Shown in pieces: positions 16,138 through 24,853 of a stretch of DNA of 64,000 bases; position 1 is the stretch's first letter, and the number at the start of each line of letters is the position of its first letter. The stretch is from positions 186,001 to 250,000 of the forward strand of contig NZ_NWSQ01000008.1 in the NCBI RefSeq assembly GCF_002531725.1, read 5' to 3'. Source of the stretch: Rhizobium sp. L43 (GTDB lineage Bacteria; Pseudomonadota; Alphaproteobacteria; Rhizobiales; Rhizobiaceae). The notes below the pieces were generated by a model. The model had not been told where the DNA came from. It ran no database searches and was given only the letters and a program-made list of their open reading frames with translations. The translations under genes and the position numbers were made by a program.

Positions 16138-17136
16138 TTACGCGGTTGCCCCTTCGATCAGTTCAAAGCCGAGATCGACGGCCTGCGGTGGCGCATTAGC
16201 GACGACCAACTGCGCGGCGATCTCCCCGGTCGCCACGCGCGGCGTTCGGATGGTCGACAAGGGTTGCGGTGTTGCCCGGCCGATATCGAGGCCGTTATAG
16301 CCGAAAATGGCGAGCTTCGAGGGGATCGCGATCCCTTGAGCCAGACAGTGAAAATAACCGCCCAGCGCCATGTCGTCGTTGGAGAAATAAACCGCATCGA
16401 GATCCGTCGTCCGGGCGAGTAGCCGCTCCAATCCCAGCCTGCCGTTTTCCACAGACGAAGCGCCTGGGAGAATTTCGCGGGCGACGAGCGGGGCGTCATG
16501 CGCGCCGAGCGTTTCGCAAAAGCTGGAAAACCGCTTGCCGGCACGGGTATCGCGGTTCAGGTCGTGACCGACATAGCCGATCCGGCGATAACCCCGCTTC
16601 AGCAGGAAGGCAGCGCTCTCCCGCCCGGCCGCGCGGTTCGAGAAGCCGACCGCGATATCGAGAGCATCGCCGTCCAGATCGAGCAGTTCCACCACCCGGC
16701 AGCCGCTGGCGCGCAGCATCTTCACCGTGCCCTCGGTATGCTCGCATCCCGCCAGCATGACCGCCGCCGGCCGCCAGGCGAGCATCGCGGCGGCAAGCGC
16801 TTCCTCCTTGCCCGGATCATAATCGGTGACGGAGAACACCGCCTGGTACCGGTTTTCCTCCAGGACGGCGCTGGCGCCGCGCAGCACATCGGGAAAGACG
16901 ATGTTGGAGAGCGACGGAATGACGAAGGCGACAAGACGCGAACCGGTGGAGGCCAGCGTTCCGGCGATCCGGTTCGGCACATAGCCCAGCCGCTCGACGG
17001 CAGCCATCACCCGTTCCCGCGTCCTGCCGGAAAACGAACCATGGTTACGCAGCACGCGCGACACCGTGCTTTCGCCGACACCGGCCGCTTCCGCGACCTC
17101 GGCAAGCGTGACCGTCGCCTGATGTTTGAATTCCAT
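16138..17136 (-). CDS. LacI family repressor of the threonate genes
   Basis: A 332-aa regulator with an N-terminal HTH (VTLAEVAEAAGVGESTVSR, residues 9-27) and hinge RLGYVPNRIAGTLAS, then a periplasmic-binding-protein-like ligand domain (LVAFVIPSLSNIVFPDVLRGA). The start is ATG 17136, giving the standard LacI length; an in-frame ATG at 17175 would add 13 residues and neither has a strong ribosome site. Three palindromic operators lie upstream at 17202-17272, between it and the divergent MFS gene, so it probably represses both arms and itself. The inducer is likely threonate or a pathway intermediate. Confidence 0.9.
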   Translation of the reverse strand: MEFKHQATVTLAEVAEAAGVGESTVSRVLRNHGSFSGRTRERVMAAVERLGYVPNRIAGTLASTGSRLVAFVIPSLSNIVFPDVLRGASAVLEENRYQAVFSVTDYDPGKEEALAAAMLAWRPAAVMLAGCEHTEGTVKMLRASGCRVVELLDLDGDALDIAVGFSNRAAGRESAAFLLKRGYRRIGYVGHDLNRDTRAGKRFSSFCETLGAHDAPLVAREILPGASSVENGRLGLERLLARTTDLDAVYFSNDDMALGGYFHCLAQGIAIPSKLAIFGYNGLDIGRATPQPLSTIRTPRVATGEIAAQLVVANAPPQAVDLGFELIEGATA

Positions 17137-17201
17137 CGTTACATCGAACCCAGCTTTTCCCTCACCATTTTTCATTGCTCGCACCAAGAAGCAAGATTTT
17201 T

Positions 17202-17217
17202 TTGGCAGCGCTACCAT
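17202..17217. promoter_or_regulatory. LacI operator 1 (imperfect)
   Basis: TTGGCAGCGCTACCAT, a copy of the perfect palindrome found twice nearby with two changes in its right half. It is closest to the lacI gene, so may tune autoregulation. Confidence 0.7.
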
Positions 17218-17224
17218 TTTGCTG

Positions 17225-17240
17225 TTGGCAGCGCTGCCAA
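17225..17240. promoter_or_regulatory. LacI operator 2 (perfect palindrome)
   Basis: TTGGCAGCGCTGCCAA, a perfect 16-base palindrome with the central CG pair typical of LacI/GalR operators, 23 bases from operator 1 (start to start). Confidence 0.85.
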
Positions 17241-17256
17241 AATGAATTATTGAAAA

Positions 17257-17272
17257 TTGGCAGCGCTGCCAA
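17257..17272. promoter_or_regulatory. LacI operator 3 (perfect palindrome)
   Basis: TTGGCAGCGCTGCCAA again, identical to operator 2 and 32 bases (three helical turns) from it, so repressor dimers could sit on the same DNA face. It is 64 bases before the MFS start. Confidence 0.85.
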
Positions 17273-17335
17273 AGACGGCGCGACGAGCCGCGGGAGGATC
17301 GACAGGGACCGCGGCAACAATCGGAGGAGAAAATC

Positions 17336-18652
17336 ATGACACTAGAGACGCAGGCGCCAGTCGCTGGCGCATATACCGCTGAGGCGGCGGAAGACCGTGC
17401 CTATGGCAAGGTATTCTGGCGCATCGTACCTTTTTTGATGCTGTGCTACGTGGTCGCCTATCTCGACCGCGTCAATGTCGGCTTCGCCAAGCTGCAGATG
17501 TCGAGCGAGCTCGGCCTCTCGGAAGCCGCCTATGGCATCGGCGCAGGCATTTTCTTCATCGGCTATTTTCTATTTGAAGTGCCGAGCAACATCATCATGA
17601 ACAAGGTTGGCGCGCGGGTGTGGATTGCCCGCATCATGGTCACCTGGGGCATCATATCAGCCGCCTTCATGTTCACCTCCTCGGAAACCGTCTTCTATGT
17701 CCTGCGTTTCCTGCTGGGCGTTGCCGAAGCCGGATTTTTCCCCGGCATCATTCTTTATCTGACCGCGTGGTATCCGTCCCACCGCCGCGCCCGGATCATC
17801 ACCACCTTCATGTCCGCAATCCCGATATCCGCCATTTTCGGCAATCCGCTTTCAGGTCTCCTGATGGACAGTTTTCACGGCACGCACGGGCTTTCCGGCT
17901 GGCAGTGGATGTTCCTGATCGAAGCCATTCCCGCCCTTCTTTTCGGCGTCGCGACCTTCTTCTATCTTGATGATACGATCCAGGGCGCCAAATGGCTGAG
18001 CGATGAGGAAAAACGCGTGCTGACGGCCAATATCGAGGCGGAGAACCTGACGAAGACAGCAAGCCCGCACAGCATCGGTGCAACGCTGACCGACCGTCGC
18101 GTCTGGCTGATGTGCCTGATCTATTTCTGCTTCGTGCTCGGGCAATATGGCCTGAATTTCTGGATGCCGACCATCGTCAAGGCCTCGGGCGTCAGCGGAA
18201 ACCTCAATATCGGCCTGATTTCCGCGATCCCCTATATCTGCACATTCGTCGCCATGCTGGCGCTCGGCCGTTCCGCCGACAGGCTGCGCGAACGCCGCTG
18301 GCACCTCGTCGTCCCCGCTCTCATCGCCGCCGGTGGTTTTGTCGCCGCGACCATGGCGACCAGCACCACGGTCTCGATTGTCTGCCTCTCGCTGGCGGCG
18401 GCGGGTGCGATCAGCTGCGCGCCGCTCTTCTGGTCGCTTCCGACAGCTTTTCTGGCCGGCACGGGCGCTGCGGCCGGCATCGCCTGGATCAATTCGGTCG
18501 GCAACCTCGCCGGGTTTCTCGGGCCGTTTCTGGTCGGCTATCTCAAGGACTTCACCGGCACCAACAGCGCCGGCATGTATCTGCTGGCGGCTGCGCTGGT
18601 CATTGGTTCGCTGGCCGTGTTGACGGTTCCGGCGAAAAGCGTCAATCGCTGA
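17336..18652 (+). CDS. MFS transporter, anion:cation symporter family (threonate uptake)
   Basis: A 438-aa, 12-helix transporter. LCYVVAYLDRVNVGFAKLQM in the first helix and loop is the hallmark of the ACS family that carries hexuronates, glucarate and tetronates (ExuT/GudP relatives). CGGAGGAG precedes ATG 17336. It is the first gene of the plus arm, downstream of three LacI operators, and is followed by ltnD. L-threonate or a related C4 sugar acid is the inferred substrate. Confidence 0.91.
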   Translation: MTLETQAPVAGAYTAEAAEDRAYGKVFWRIVPFLMLCYVVAYLDRVNVGFAKLQMSSELGLSEAAYGIGAGIFFIGYFLFEVPSNIIMNKVGARVWIARIMVTWGIISAAFMFTSSETVFYVLRFLLGVAEAGFFPGIILYLTAWYPSHRRARIITTFMSAIPISAIFGNPLSGLLMDSFHGTHGLSGWQWMFLIEAIPALLFGVATFFYLDDTIQGAKWLSDEEKRVLTANIEAENLTKTASPHSIGATLTDRRVWLMCLIYFCFVLGQYGLNFWMPTIVKASGVSGNLNIGLISAIPYICTFVAMLALGRSADRLRERRWHLVVPALIAAGGFVAATMATSTTVSIVCLSLAAAGAISCAPLFWSLPTAFLAGTGAAAGIAWINSVGNLAGFLGPFLVGYLKDFTGTNSAGMYLLAAALVIGSLAVLTVPAKSVNR

Positions 18653-18659
18653 ATCACAG

Positions 18660-18688
18660 CCCCTCCGGGACGGTACCCCCCGGAGGGG
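18660..18688 (+). terminator. Strong hairpin between the MFS and ltnD genes
   Basis: Perfect 10-base stem CCCCTCCGGG (18660-18669) / CCCGGAGGGG (18679-18688) with a nine-base loop and no T-run. It sits inside the operon, so it may cause partial termination or protect the transporter mRNA end. Confidence 0.55.
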
Positions 18689-18723
18689 CGCAAAGCCTTC
18701 CTCACAAGACTGGAGAACTCCTC

Positions 18724-19668
18724 ATGTCACCGCTTGCTGAAAACCCGGGCTCCGCCGTTGTCGCGGCCGTCATCGGTCTTGGTTCCATGGGGCTTGGAAT
18801 GGCCCGGTCGATGAAGCGCGCAGGCCTAGACGTCGTTGGATATGACATCACGCCGGCGGCGGTGGACCGCTTCATCACCGAGGGCGGGCGTGGCGCGGCA
18901 ACCCCCGCCGATGCGGCAAAGGATGCGGACATTGTCGTCTCCGTGGTCGTCAACGGCGCGCAGACCGAGGCCGTGCTGTTCGGGCCAGAAGGTGTCGCGC
19001 ATGTGATGAAGCCCGGCGCCGTCTTCATCTCGTCGGCCACCATGGATCCCGCCGTCGCGCGCGATCTGGCGCAACGGGTAGAGGCTCTCGGCCTGCATTA
19101 TCTCGACGCGCCGATTTCGGGTGGTGCTGCCAAGGCGGCGCAGGGGGCCCTGACGATCATGGCGTCCGGCTCCAGACAGGCCTTCGACACGGCGCGCCCG
19201 GGGCTCGAGGCTATGGCCGGCAAGGTCTACGAACTTGGCGACGCCGCCGGCAAAGGTGCGGCCTTCAAGATGATCAACCAGCTTCTCGCCGGCGTGCATA
19301 TCGCCGCTGCCTGCGAGGCGATAAGCTTTGCCGCCAAGCAGGGCCTCGACCTCGACAAGGTCTATGAGGTGATCACGGCTTCGGCCGGCAATTCATGGAT
19401 GTTCGAAAACCGCGTGCCGCATGTGCTGGCCGGAGACTATACGCCGCTCAGCAGCATCGAGATTTTCGTCAAGGATCTCGGTATCGTCCAGGACATGGCC
19501 CGCTCCGAGCGCTACCCGGTGCCGCTTGCGGCAGCCGCCCTGCAGATGTATCTGGCCGCCGCAGGCGCCGGCATGGGGCGTGACGACGATTCCTCGCTTG
19601 CGCGGCTCTATGCCCAGCTTTCCGGCGCAGAATTGCCCGGCTCCGCCAAAGAGCCACAAAGCCTGTAG
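18724..19668 (+). CDS. ltnD: L-threonate dehydrogenase
   Basis: A 314-aa enzyme of the beta-hydroxyacid dehydrogenase (3-hydroxyisobutyrate) family. NAD-binding GLGSMGLGMARSMKRAG is near residue 18; the substrate-binding DAPISGGAAKAAQGALTIM and catalytic lysine in GAAFKMINQLLAG are present. In the known pathway LtnD oxidises L-threonate at C2 to 2-oxo-tetronate. GGAGAAC precedes ATG 18724. Position between the transporter and otnI-otnK supports the specific assignment over tartronate semialdehyde reductase. Confidence 0.9.
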   Translation: MSPLAENPGSAVVAAVIGLGSMGLGMARSMKRAGLDVVGYDITPAAVDRFITEGGRGAATPADAAKDADIVVSVVVNGAQTEAVLFGPEGVAHVMKPGAVFISSATMDPAVARDLAQRVEALGLHYLDAPISGGAAKAAQGALTIMASGSRQAFDTARPGLEAMAGKVYELGDAAGKGAAFKMINQLLAGVHIAAACEAISFAAKQGLDLDKVYEVITASAGNSWMFENRVPHVLAGDYTPLSSIEIFVKDLGIVQDMARSERYPVPLAAAALQMYLAAAGAGMGRDDDSSLARLYAQLSGAELPGSAKEPQSL

Positions 19669-19682
19669 AGGGAACGCTAGAC

Positions 19683-20459
19683 ATGCCGGTTTTCGCCGCC
19701 AACCTGACGATGATGTTCAACGAATGGGCATTCCTCGACCGTTTCGATGCCGCAGCCGATGCCGGCTTTGCCGCCGTCGAATACCTCTTCCCCTATGAAG
19801 CCCCGCCGGAGGCAATCGCCGAACGGCTTGCGCGCAACAATCTGCAACAGGCCCTGTTCAACCTGCCGCCGGGCGACTGGACAGCCGGCGAGCGTGGCAT
19901 CGCCGCCCTTCCCGGACGGTTCGATGCGCTGAAAGCCGATGTCGAGCGGGCGCTGGATTATGCGGCGGCGACGGGTGTCAAACGGTTGCATTTGATGGCC
20001 GGCATCGCCGACCCTCATGACCAAGATGCCTCCTCCTGTTATCGGCGCTCCGTCACCTACACGGCCGAACGGCTTGCGGAAAAGGGCATCGATCTCCTGC
20101 TCGAGCCGATCAACGGGCGAAACATGCCGGGATATTTCCTCAACGACTTTGGCGCGGCCGAGCGGCTGATTGCCGAAAGCGGCTTGGCGAACCTGAAACT
20201 CCAGTTCGACATCTATCACCGTCAGATCATCCACGGCGACGTCGTCATGGCGCTGCGGCGCCTGCTGCCGATCACCGGCCATATCCAGATCGCCAGCGTG
20301 CCGTCCCGCAACGAACCGGACGGGGAGGAGCTGAACTATCCCTATCTGTTCGGCGAGATCGACCGCCTGGGTTACGACGGTTTCATCGGCTGCGAATATA
20401 TCCCGCGCGGCCGCACGTTGGACGGGCTTGGCTGGTTCAAACCTTTTGCACGGAGCTAG
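19683..20459 (+). CDS. otnI: 2-oxo-tetronate isomerase (hydroxypyruvate isomerase-like)
   Basis: A 258-aa TIM-barrel protein of the xylose isomerase-like/Hyi family. Features include NLTMMFNEWAFLDRFDAAADAGF, LLEPINGRNMPGYFL, LKLQFDIYHRQIIHGDV and FIGCEYIPRG, which supply the metal-binding Glu, Asp, His and Glu of the family. OtnI interconverts 2-oxo- and 3-oxo-tetronate. It lies 14 bases after ltnD and three before otnK. Hydroxypyruvate isomerase is the close alternative, excluded mainly by context. Confidence 0.89.
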   Translation: MPVFAANLTMMFNEWAFLDRFDAAADAGFAAVEYLFPYEAPPEAIAERLARNNLQQALFNLPPGDWTAGERGIAALPGRFDALKADVERALDYAAATGVKRLHLMAGIADPHDQDASSCYRRSVTYTAERLAEKGIDLLLEPINGRNMPGYFLNDFGAAERLIAESGLANLKLQFDIYHRQIIHGDVVMALRRLLPITGHIQIASVPSRNEPDGEELNYPYLFGEIDRLGYDGFIGCEYIPRGRTLDGLGWFKPFARS

Positions 20460-20462
20460 ACG

Positions 20463-21743
20463 ATGGCTATTTTGCTCGGATCAATCGCCGACGACTATAC
20501 CGGCGCCTCCGACCTCGCCAACACACTGACGAAGAACGGCTTGCGCACGGTGCAGACAGTCGGCATCCCCGACCCGTCGCTGGCATTGCCGGATGTCGAC
20601 GCCGTGGTGGTTTCCCTGAAGATCCGCTCCGTCCCGGCCCCGGAGGCCGTGACGGCCGCGACCAGCGCCGAGCGGTGGCTGCGCCAGCGGGGTGCCGGCC
20701 ATGTGCTTTACAAGATCTGCTCGACCTTCGATTCCACCGATGCCGGCAATATCGGTCCGGTCACCGAGGCATTGAGCGAGGCGGCCGGCGGCGGCTCCGT
20801 GCTGGTGACACCCGCCTTCCCGGAAACGGGACGCACCGTCTATCTCGGCCATCTCTTTGTCGGCGGCCAGCCGCTGAACGAAAGCCCGCTCAAGGACCAC
20901 CCCCTCAATCCGATGCATGACGCCAATCTGGTGCGGGTTCTCACCCGGCAGTCGCGCAACGCTGTCGGACTGGTCGATCTCACAGCCATCGCGGCCGGAC
21001 CCGGCGCCGTCAGGGCAAGGCTCGATGCCCTGCGCGCGGCAGGCGTCACCACGGTTATCGCCGATGCGATTTTCGAACGCGACCTTGAAACGCTCGGCGA
21101 GATCGCGTTGGAAACACCGGTGTCGACAGGTGCGTCCGGCCTCGGCCTCGGCCTTGCCCACGCCCTCGTCCGCTCCGGGCGGATATCGTCCGGCGGCGCG
21201 ACCACGGCGGACGCCATGCGCCCCGTCGGCGGGCTGTCCGCGATCGTTGCCGGCAGTTGTTCCAAGGCGACGCTCCATCAACTCGACATCGCCGAACGGT
21301 CGATGCCCGTGCTGCGGCTCGATCCGGAGCGGCTGCTTGCCGGTCCAGATGAGATCGCCGCAGCGATTTCCTGGGCCGGAGACCGCATCGCCGCCGGCCC
21401 CGTGGTCATCGCCGCAAGTGCCGCGCCGGAAACCGTGTCCCGGCTGCAGGCGCTCCACGGACGAGAGGCGTCCGGCCACGCGATCGAGACCGCGACGTCG
21501 ATCATAACAGCCGAATTGGTGCAGAGAGGCGTGCGCCGCCTGGTGGTCGCAGGCGGCGAAACCTCAGGCGCCGCCGTCGACAGGCTCGCCATTCCGGCAT
21601 TTCTGATCGGCCCGGAGATTGCACCCGGCGTGCCGGTGCTGCGCACGGTCGGCAATGCCCAGGGCGACATGCTTCTGGCGTTGAAGTCAGGAAACTTCGG
21701 AGGCGAGGATTTCTTTGCGGCAGCACTGGCGATGATGCACTGA
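20463..21743 (+). CDS. otnK: 3-oxo-tetronate kinase (DUF1537 family)
   Basis: A 426-aa four-carbon acid sugar kinase. The N-terminal substrate domain has SIADDYTGASDLANTLTKNG and YKICSTFDSTDAGNIGPV; the C-terminal ATP domain has the glycine-rich LVVAGGETSGAAVDRL. It phosphorylates 3-oxo-tetronate at O4, giving the OtnC substrate. It is last in the plus arm and is followed by a hairpin at 21777-21800. With MFS, LtnD, OtnI and divergent OtnC the route to dihydroxyacetone phosphate is complete. Confidence 0.92.
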   Translation: MAILLGSIADDYTGASDLANTLTKNGLRTVQTVGIPDPSLALPDVDAVVVSLKIRSVPAPEAVTAATSAERWLRQRGAGHVLYKICSTFDSTDAGNIGPVTEALSEAAGGGSVLVTPAFPETGRTVYLGHLFVGGQPLNESPLKDHPLNPMHDANLVRVLTRQSRNAVGLVDLTAIAAGPGAVRARLDALRAAGVTTVIADAIFERDLETLGEIALETPVSTGASGLGLGLAHALVRSGRISSGGATTADAMRPVGGLSAIVAGSCSKATLHQLDIAERSMPVLRLDPERLLAGPDEIAAAISWAGDRIAAGPVVIAASAAPETVSRLQALHGREASGHAIETATSIITAELVQRGVRRLVVAGGETSGAAVDRLAIPAFLIGPEIAPGVPVLRTVGNAQGDMLLALKSGNFGGEDFFAAALAMMH

Positions 21744-21776
21744 CCTGTCCAACGCATGCAGCATCGCCAGGCGCCG

Positions 21777-21800
21777 ATGGTCGAGAAGCGACTCGACCAT
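21777..21800 (+). terminator. Putative terminator of the threonate operon
   Basis: Perfect nine-base stem ATGGTCGAG / CTCGACCAT around a six-base loop, 34 bases after the otnK stop. No long T-run follows. Confidence 0.55.
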
Positions 21801-22383
21801 TCTGGAATAGCCAGGGATAGCCTGAACGCGATCAATTCAGCTCGATCGACTATTGCGCTCATCGGCGGTTGGCGCAGGACTTGAACCCGCTCCCTGCCGT
21901 CCATGCCGCTTCGGCGTCCCCTCGACTGGCAACAACCCCCCCTGCGCCGCAATTGGCCCCGAAATTCCGAAGCTTTGCGAAAACGGCGTCAGGGCCGGTG
22001 CGCTGCATCTTCGATTGGGCCTCGAAACAACCTCGTTATCCCGGCGCTCATCGGCGCGCAGCCGCCGCCCGCATCGACGCAGCGGGCCTCGTCCGGCGCA
22101 AGCGCTTGACGCTGGACGAGGCGCTGACAGCCCAGGATGCGTGTGGTCGACGCAAGCCTGAGAATATCGCGAAACCGTCAGATTCGGTATTTTGTGCCGC
22201 CATATGCCGCCTTTCAGGAGAATCCGGCGCAGTGCAGGTGACACACTACGATCAGTGAAGGGCGCGGATCCCGACAGATGCGGGCCTTCCATATAAGAGC
22301 GGGACAAAGATCTCGCCTATGGGAACAGAATATTCTTCTTCGAGAACCGCGCTCCCGTCAGAGCCGAACACTGGGGAATTCAC
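21801..22383. other. Gene-free stretch with a tRNA-like fragment
   Basis: No convincing gene in nearly 600 bases. A plus-strand open frame (21869-22258) has Arg/Pro/Ala-rich composition and no ribosome site. On the minus strand, 21890-21874 reads as a T-arm (GCGGG, loop TTCAAGT, CCTGC), but no matching acceptor or anticodon arm was found. The right end holds the unrecognised promoter of the gene at 22384. Confidence 0.35.
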
Positions 22384-23097
22384 GTGAGCAAGAGCCTTCC
22401 GGAATTCAAATACATGACATTCGACGTCGTCGGTACGCTGATCGACTTCGAGGGCGGCCTCAAGGCCTGCCTCGCCGAGATCGCGGCCGAGGCGGGGGGC
22501 ACGGTCGACGGCGAGCAGGCACTCAGCCTCTACCGCGCAGCCCGCTACTCCGGGGATGCCGACCTTTTTCCCGACGACCTCGTGCGCGTCTACCTGGCGA
22601 TCGCGCCGGAGCTCGGCCTGCCCGTCGACCGAAAATATGGCGAACGGCTGCGGGACTCGGCAAAGAGCTGGAAGGGCTTTGCAGACAGCGCCGCAGCGCT
22701 CGCCAGTCTTGCGAAGGATTACCGCCTCGTTGCGATGACCAATGCCCGCCGCTGGGCATTCGATTTCTTCGAAAAGGAACTCGGCAATCCCTTTTATGCC
22801 GCCTTCACCGCGGACGATACCGGCACCGAAAAACCCGATCCGGCCTTCTTCGAAAAGGTGTTCGATTACCTCGGCTCGGAGGGGCATTCAAAGGACGACA
22901 TCCTGCATGTCGCCCAGAGCCAGTACCACGATATCGGGATTTCCAGGAAACTCGGGCTGACCAATTGCTGGGTCGAGCGGCGCCATGCCGAGAAGGGCTA
23001 CGGCGGCACGATCGAGCCGGCCGAATTCACCAGACCCGATTACCATTTCACGTCCATGGCTGGCCTTGCCGATGCCGTGGCTGCCGCGCGCGCCTGA
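22384..23097 (+). CDS. HAD family hydrolase, haloacid dehalogenase type II-like
   Basis: A 237-aa HAD protein starting with GTG 22384 (GGGGAA upstream). Motif I is FDVVGTLIDF, with the nucleophile Asp but a Val where phosphatases have the second Asp, as in L-2-haloacid dehalogenases. Motif II is AMTNARRW, motif III includes GTEKPDPAFF, and motif IV is HVAQSQYHDIGISRKLG. It precedes an oligopeptide-type ABC operon by 64 bases and probably acts on the imported compound. Dehalogenation itself is not proven; many such proteins hydrolyse other C-X bonds. Confidence 0.82.
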   Translation: MSKSLPEFKYMTFDVVGTLIDFEGGLKACLAEIAAEAGGTVDGEQALSLYRAARYSGDADLFPDDLVRVYLAIAPELGLPVDRKYGERLRDSAKSWKGFADSAAALASLAKDYRLVAMTNARRWAFDFFEKELGNPFYAAFTADDTGTEKPDPAFFEKVFDYLGSEGHSKDDILHVAQSQYHDIGISRKLGLTNCWVERRHAEKGYGGTIEPAEFTRPDYHFTSMAGLADAVAAARA

Positions 23098-23161
23098 CTT
23101 TAAAACCGGATCGGGCCCCGCCCGTGACGGGCAGCCCGCCACAGAAGAAAAGGGGAATGAG

Positions 23162-24772
23162 ATGAACGACAAGATCACCAATTGGACCAGATCCGACGAC
23201 GCCATGGTCGAAACCGCGATCCGCCGCGGCGCGACCCGTCGCGAGCTGCTGCATATGATGCTTGCGGGCGGCGTCGCCGTGTCGGCCGGCGGGCTCGTGC
23301 TTGGCCGCGCCGGCAAGGCGCTTGCCGCGACACCCGTTTCCGGCGGTTCGCTCAAGGCAGCCGGCTGGTCGTCCTCCACGGCCGATACGCTCGACCCTGC
23401 CAAGGCGTCGCTCTCCACCGACTATGTCCGGTGCTGCTCCTTCTATAACCGCCTCACCTTCCTCGACAAATCAGGCACGCCGCAGATGGAGCTTGCCGAG
23501 GCGATCGAATCCAAGGATGCGAAGACCTGGACGGTCAAGCTGAAGAAGGGCGTCACCTTCCACGACGGCAAGCCGCTGACCGCCGACGACGTGGTTTTCT
23601 CGCTGAAGCGCCATCTCGACCCGTCCGTCGGCTCGAAAGTCGCCAAGATCGCCGCCCAGATGACCGGCTTCAAGGCCGTGGACAAGCAGACCGTCGAGAT
23701 CACCCTTGCCGATCCGAATGCCGACCTGCCGACCATCCTGTCGATGCATCACTTCATGATCGTCGCCGACGGCACGACCGATTTCACCAAGGCCAACGGC
23801 ACCGGCGCTTTCGTCAAGGAAGTGTTTGAGCCGGGCGTTCGCTCGGTCGGGATCAAGAACAAAAACTACTGGAAATCCGGCCCGAACGTCGATTCTTTCG
23901 AATATTTCGCGATCAGCGACGACAATGCCCGCGTCAATGCGCTGCTGTCGGGCGACATCCACCTTGCAGCCTCGATCAATCCGCGCTCCATGCGCCTCGT
24001 CGAGGCCCAGGGGGACGGCTTCTTCCTGTCGAAGACCACCTCGGGCAACTACACCAACCTCAACATGCGGCTGGACATGGATCCCGGCAGCAAGCGCGAC
24101 TTCGTCGAGGGCATGAAGTACCTCGTCAACCGCGAGCAGATCGTCAAGTCGGTCCTGCGCGGCCTCGGTGAAGTCGGCAACGACCAGCCGGTTTCCCCCG
24201 TCAATTTCTACCGCAATGCGGATTTGAAGCCGCGGGCCTTCGATCCCGACAAGGCGAAGTTCCATTTCGACAAGGCCGGCGTCCTCGGCCAGTCCATTCC
24301 GGTGATCGCCTCCGAGGCGGCGAACTCCTCGATCGACATGGCGATGATCATTCAGGCTTCCGGCGCCGAAATCGGACTGAAGCTCGATGTCCAGCGCGTT
24401 CCCTCCGACGGCTACTGGGACAATTACTGGCTCAAGGCGCCGATCCACTTCGGCAATATCAATCCCCGTCCGACGCCGGATATTCTGTTCTCGCTGCTCT
24501 ACTCCTCTCAGGCTCCCTGGAACGAGAGCCAGTACAAGTCGGAGAAGTTCGACAAGATGCTGATCGAAGCGCGAGGCTCGCTCGACCAGGAAAAGCGCAG
24601 GGCAATTTACGACGAGATGCAGGTGATGATTGCCAACGAAGCCGGCACCATCATCCCGGCCTATCTCTCGAACGTCGATGCCACCACCGCCAAGCTCAAG
24701 GGTCTGGAGCCCAGCCCGCTTGGCGGCCAGATGGGATACGCCTTCGCGGAATACGTCTGGCTCGAAGCCTGA
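23162..24772 (+). CDS. ABC transporter substrate-binding protein, family 5
   Basis: A 536-aa binding protein of the DppA/OppA type. The N-terminus has a Tat-like export signal (ATRRELLHMMLAGGVAVSAGG) and probable cleavage after GKALA. The mature part has the family signature segment VTFHDGKPLTADDVVFSLKRHLDP. ATG 23162 is preceded by AAGGGG. It is followed by an intra-operon hairpin (24785-24814), then two permeases and a fused ATPase. Ligands of such systems include peptides, opines, amines and glycosides; the neighbouring HAD and DadA-like genes do not settle which. Confidence 0.92.
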   Translation: MNDKITNWTRSDDAMVETAIRRGATRRELLHMMLAGGVAVSAGGLVLGRAGKALAATPVSGGSLKAAGWSSSTADTLDPAKASLSTDYVRCCSFYNRLTFLDKSGTPQMELAEAIESKDAKTWTVKLKKGVTFHDGKPLTADDVVFSLKRHLDPSVGSKVAKIAAQMTGFKAVDKQTVEITLADPNADLPTILSMHHFMIVADGTTDFTKANGTGAFVKEVFEPGVRSVGIKNKNYWKSGPNVDSFEYFAISDDNARVNALLSGDIHLAASINPRSMRLVEAQGDGFFLSKTTSGNYTNLNMRLDMDPGSKRDFVEGMKYLVNREQIVKSVLRGLGEVGNDQPVSPVNFYRNADLKPRAFDPDKAKFHFDKAGVLGQSIPVIASEAANSSIDMAMIIQASGAEIGLKLDVQRVPSDGYWDNYWLKAPIHFGNINPRPTPDILFSLLYSSQAPWNESQYKSEKFDKMLIEARGSLDQEKRRAIYDEMQVMIANEAGTIIPAYLSNVDATTAKLKGLEPSPLGGQMGYAFAEYVWLEA

Positions 24773-24784
24773 TAAAATGAAGGG

Positions 24785-24814
24785 AACCGGGGCTGCAGCA
24801 GGCAGGCCCCGGTT
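24785..24814 (+). terminator. Intra-operon hairpin after the binding-protein gene
   Basis: Perfect nine-base stem AACCGGGGC / GCCCCGGTT with a 12-base loop, 12 bases after the stop and 40 before the permease start. It probably sets a higher level for the binding protein than for the membrane components. Confidence 0.55.
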
Positions 24815-24853
24815 CTTCCGGAACCGAACTCGAACGCAGAAAGGGAGGCACCC

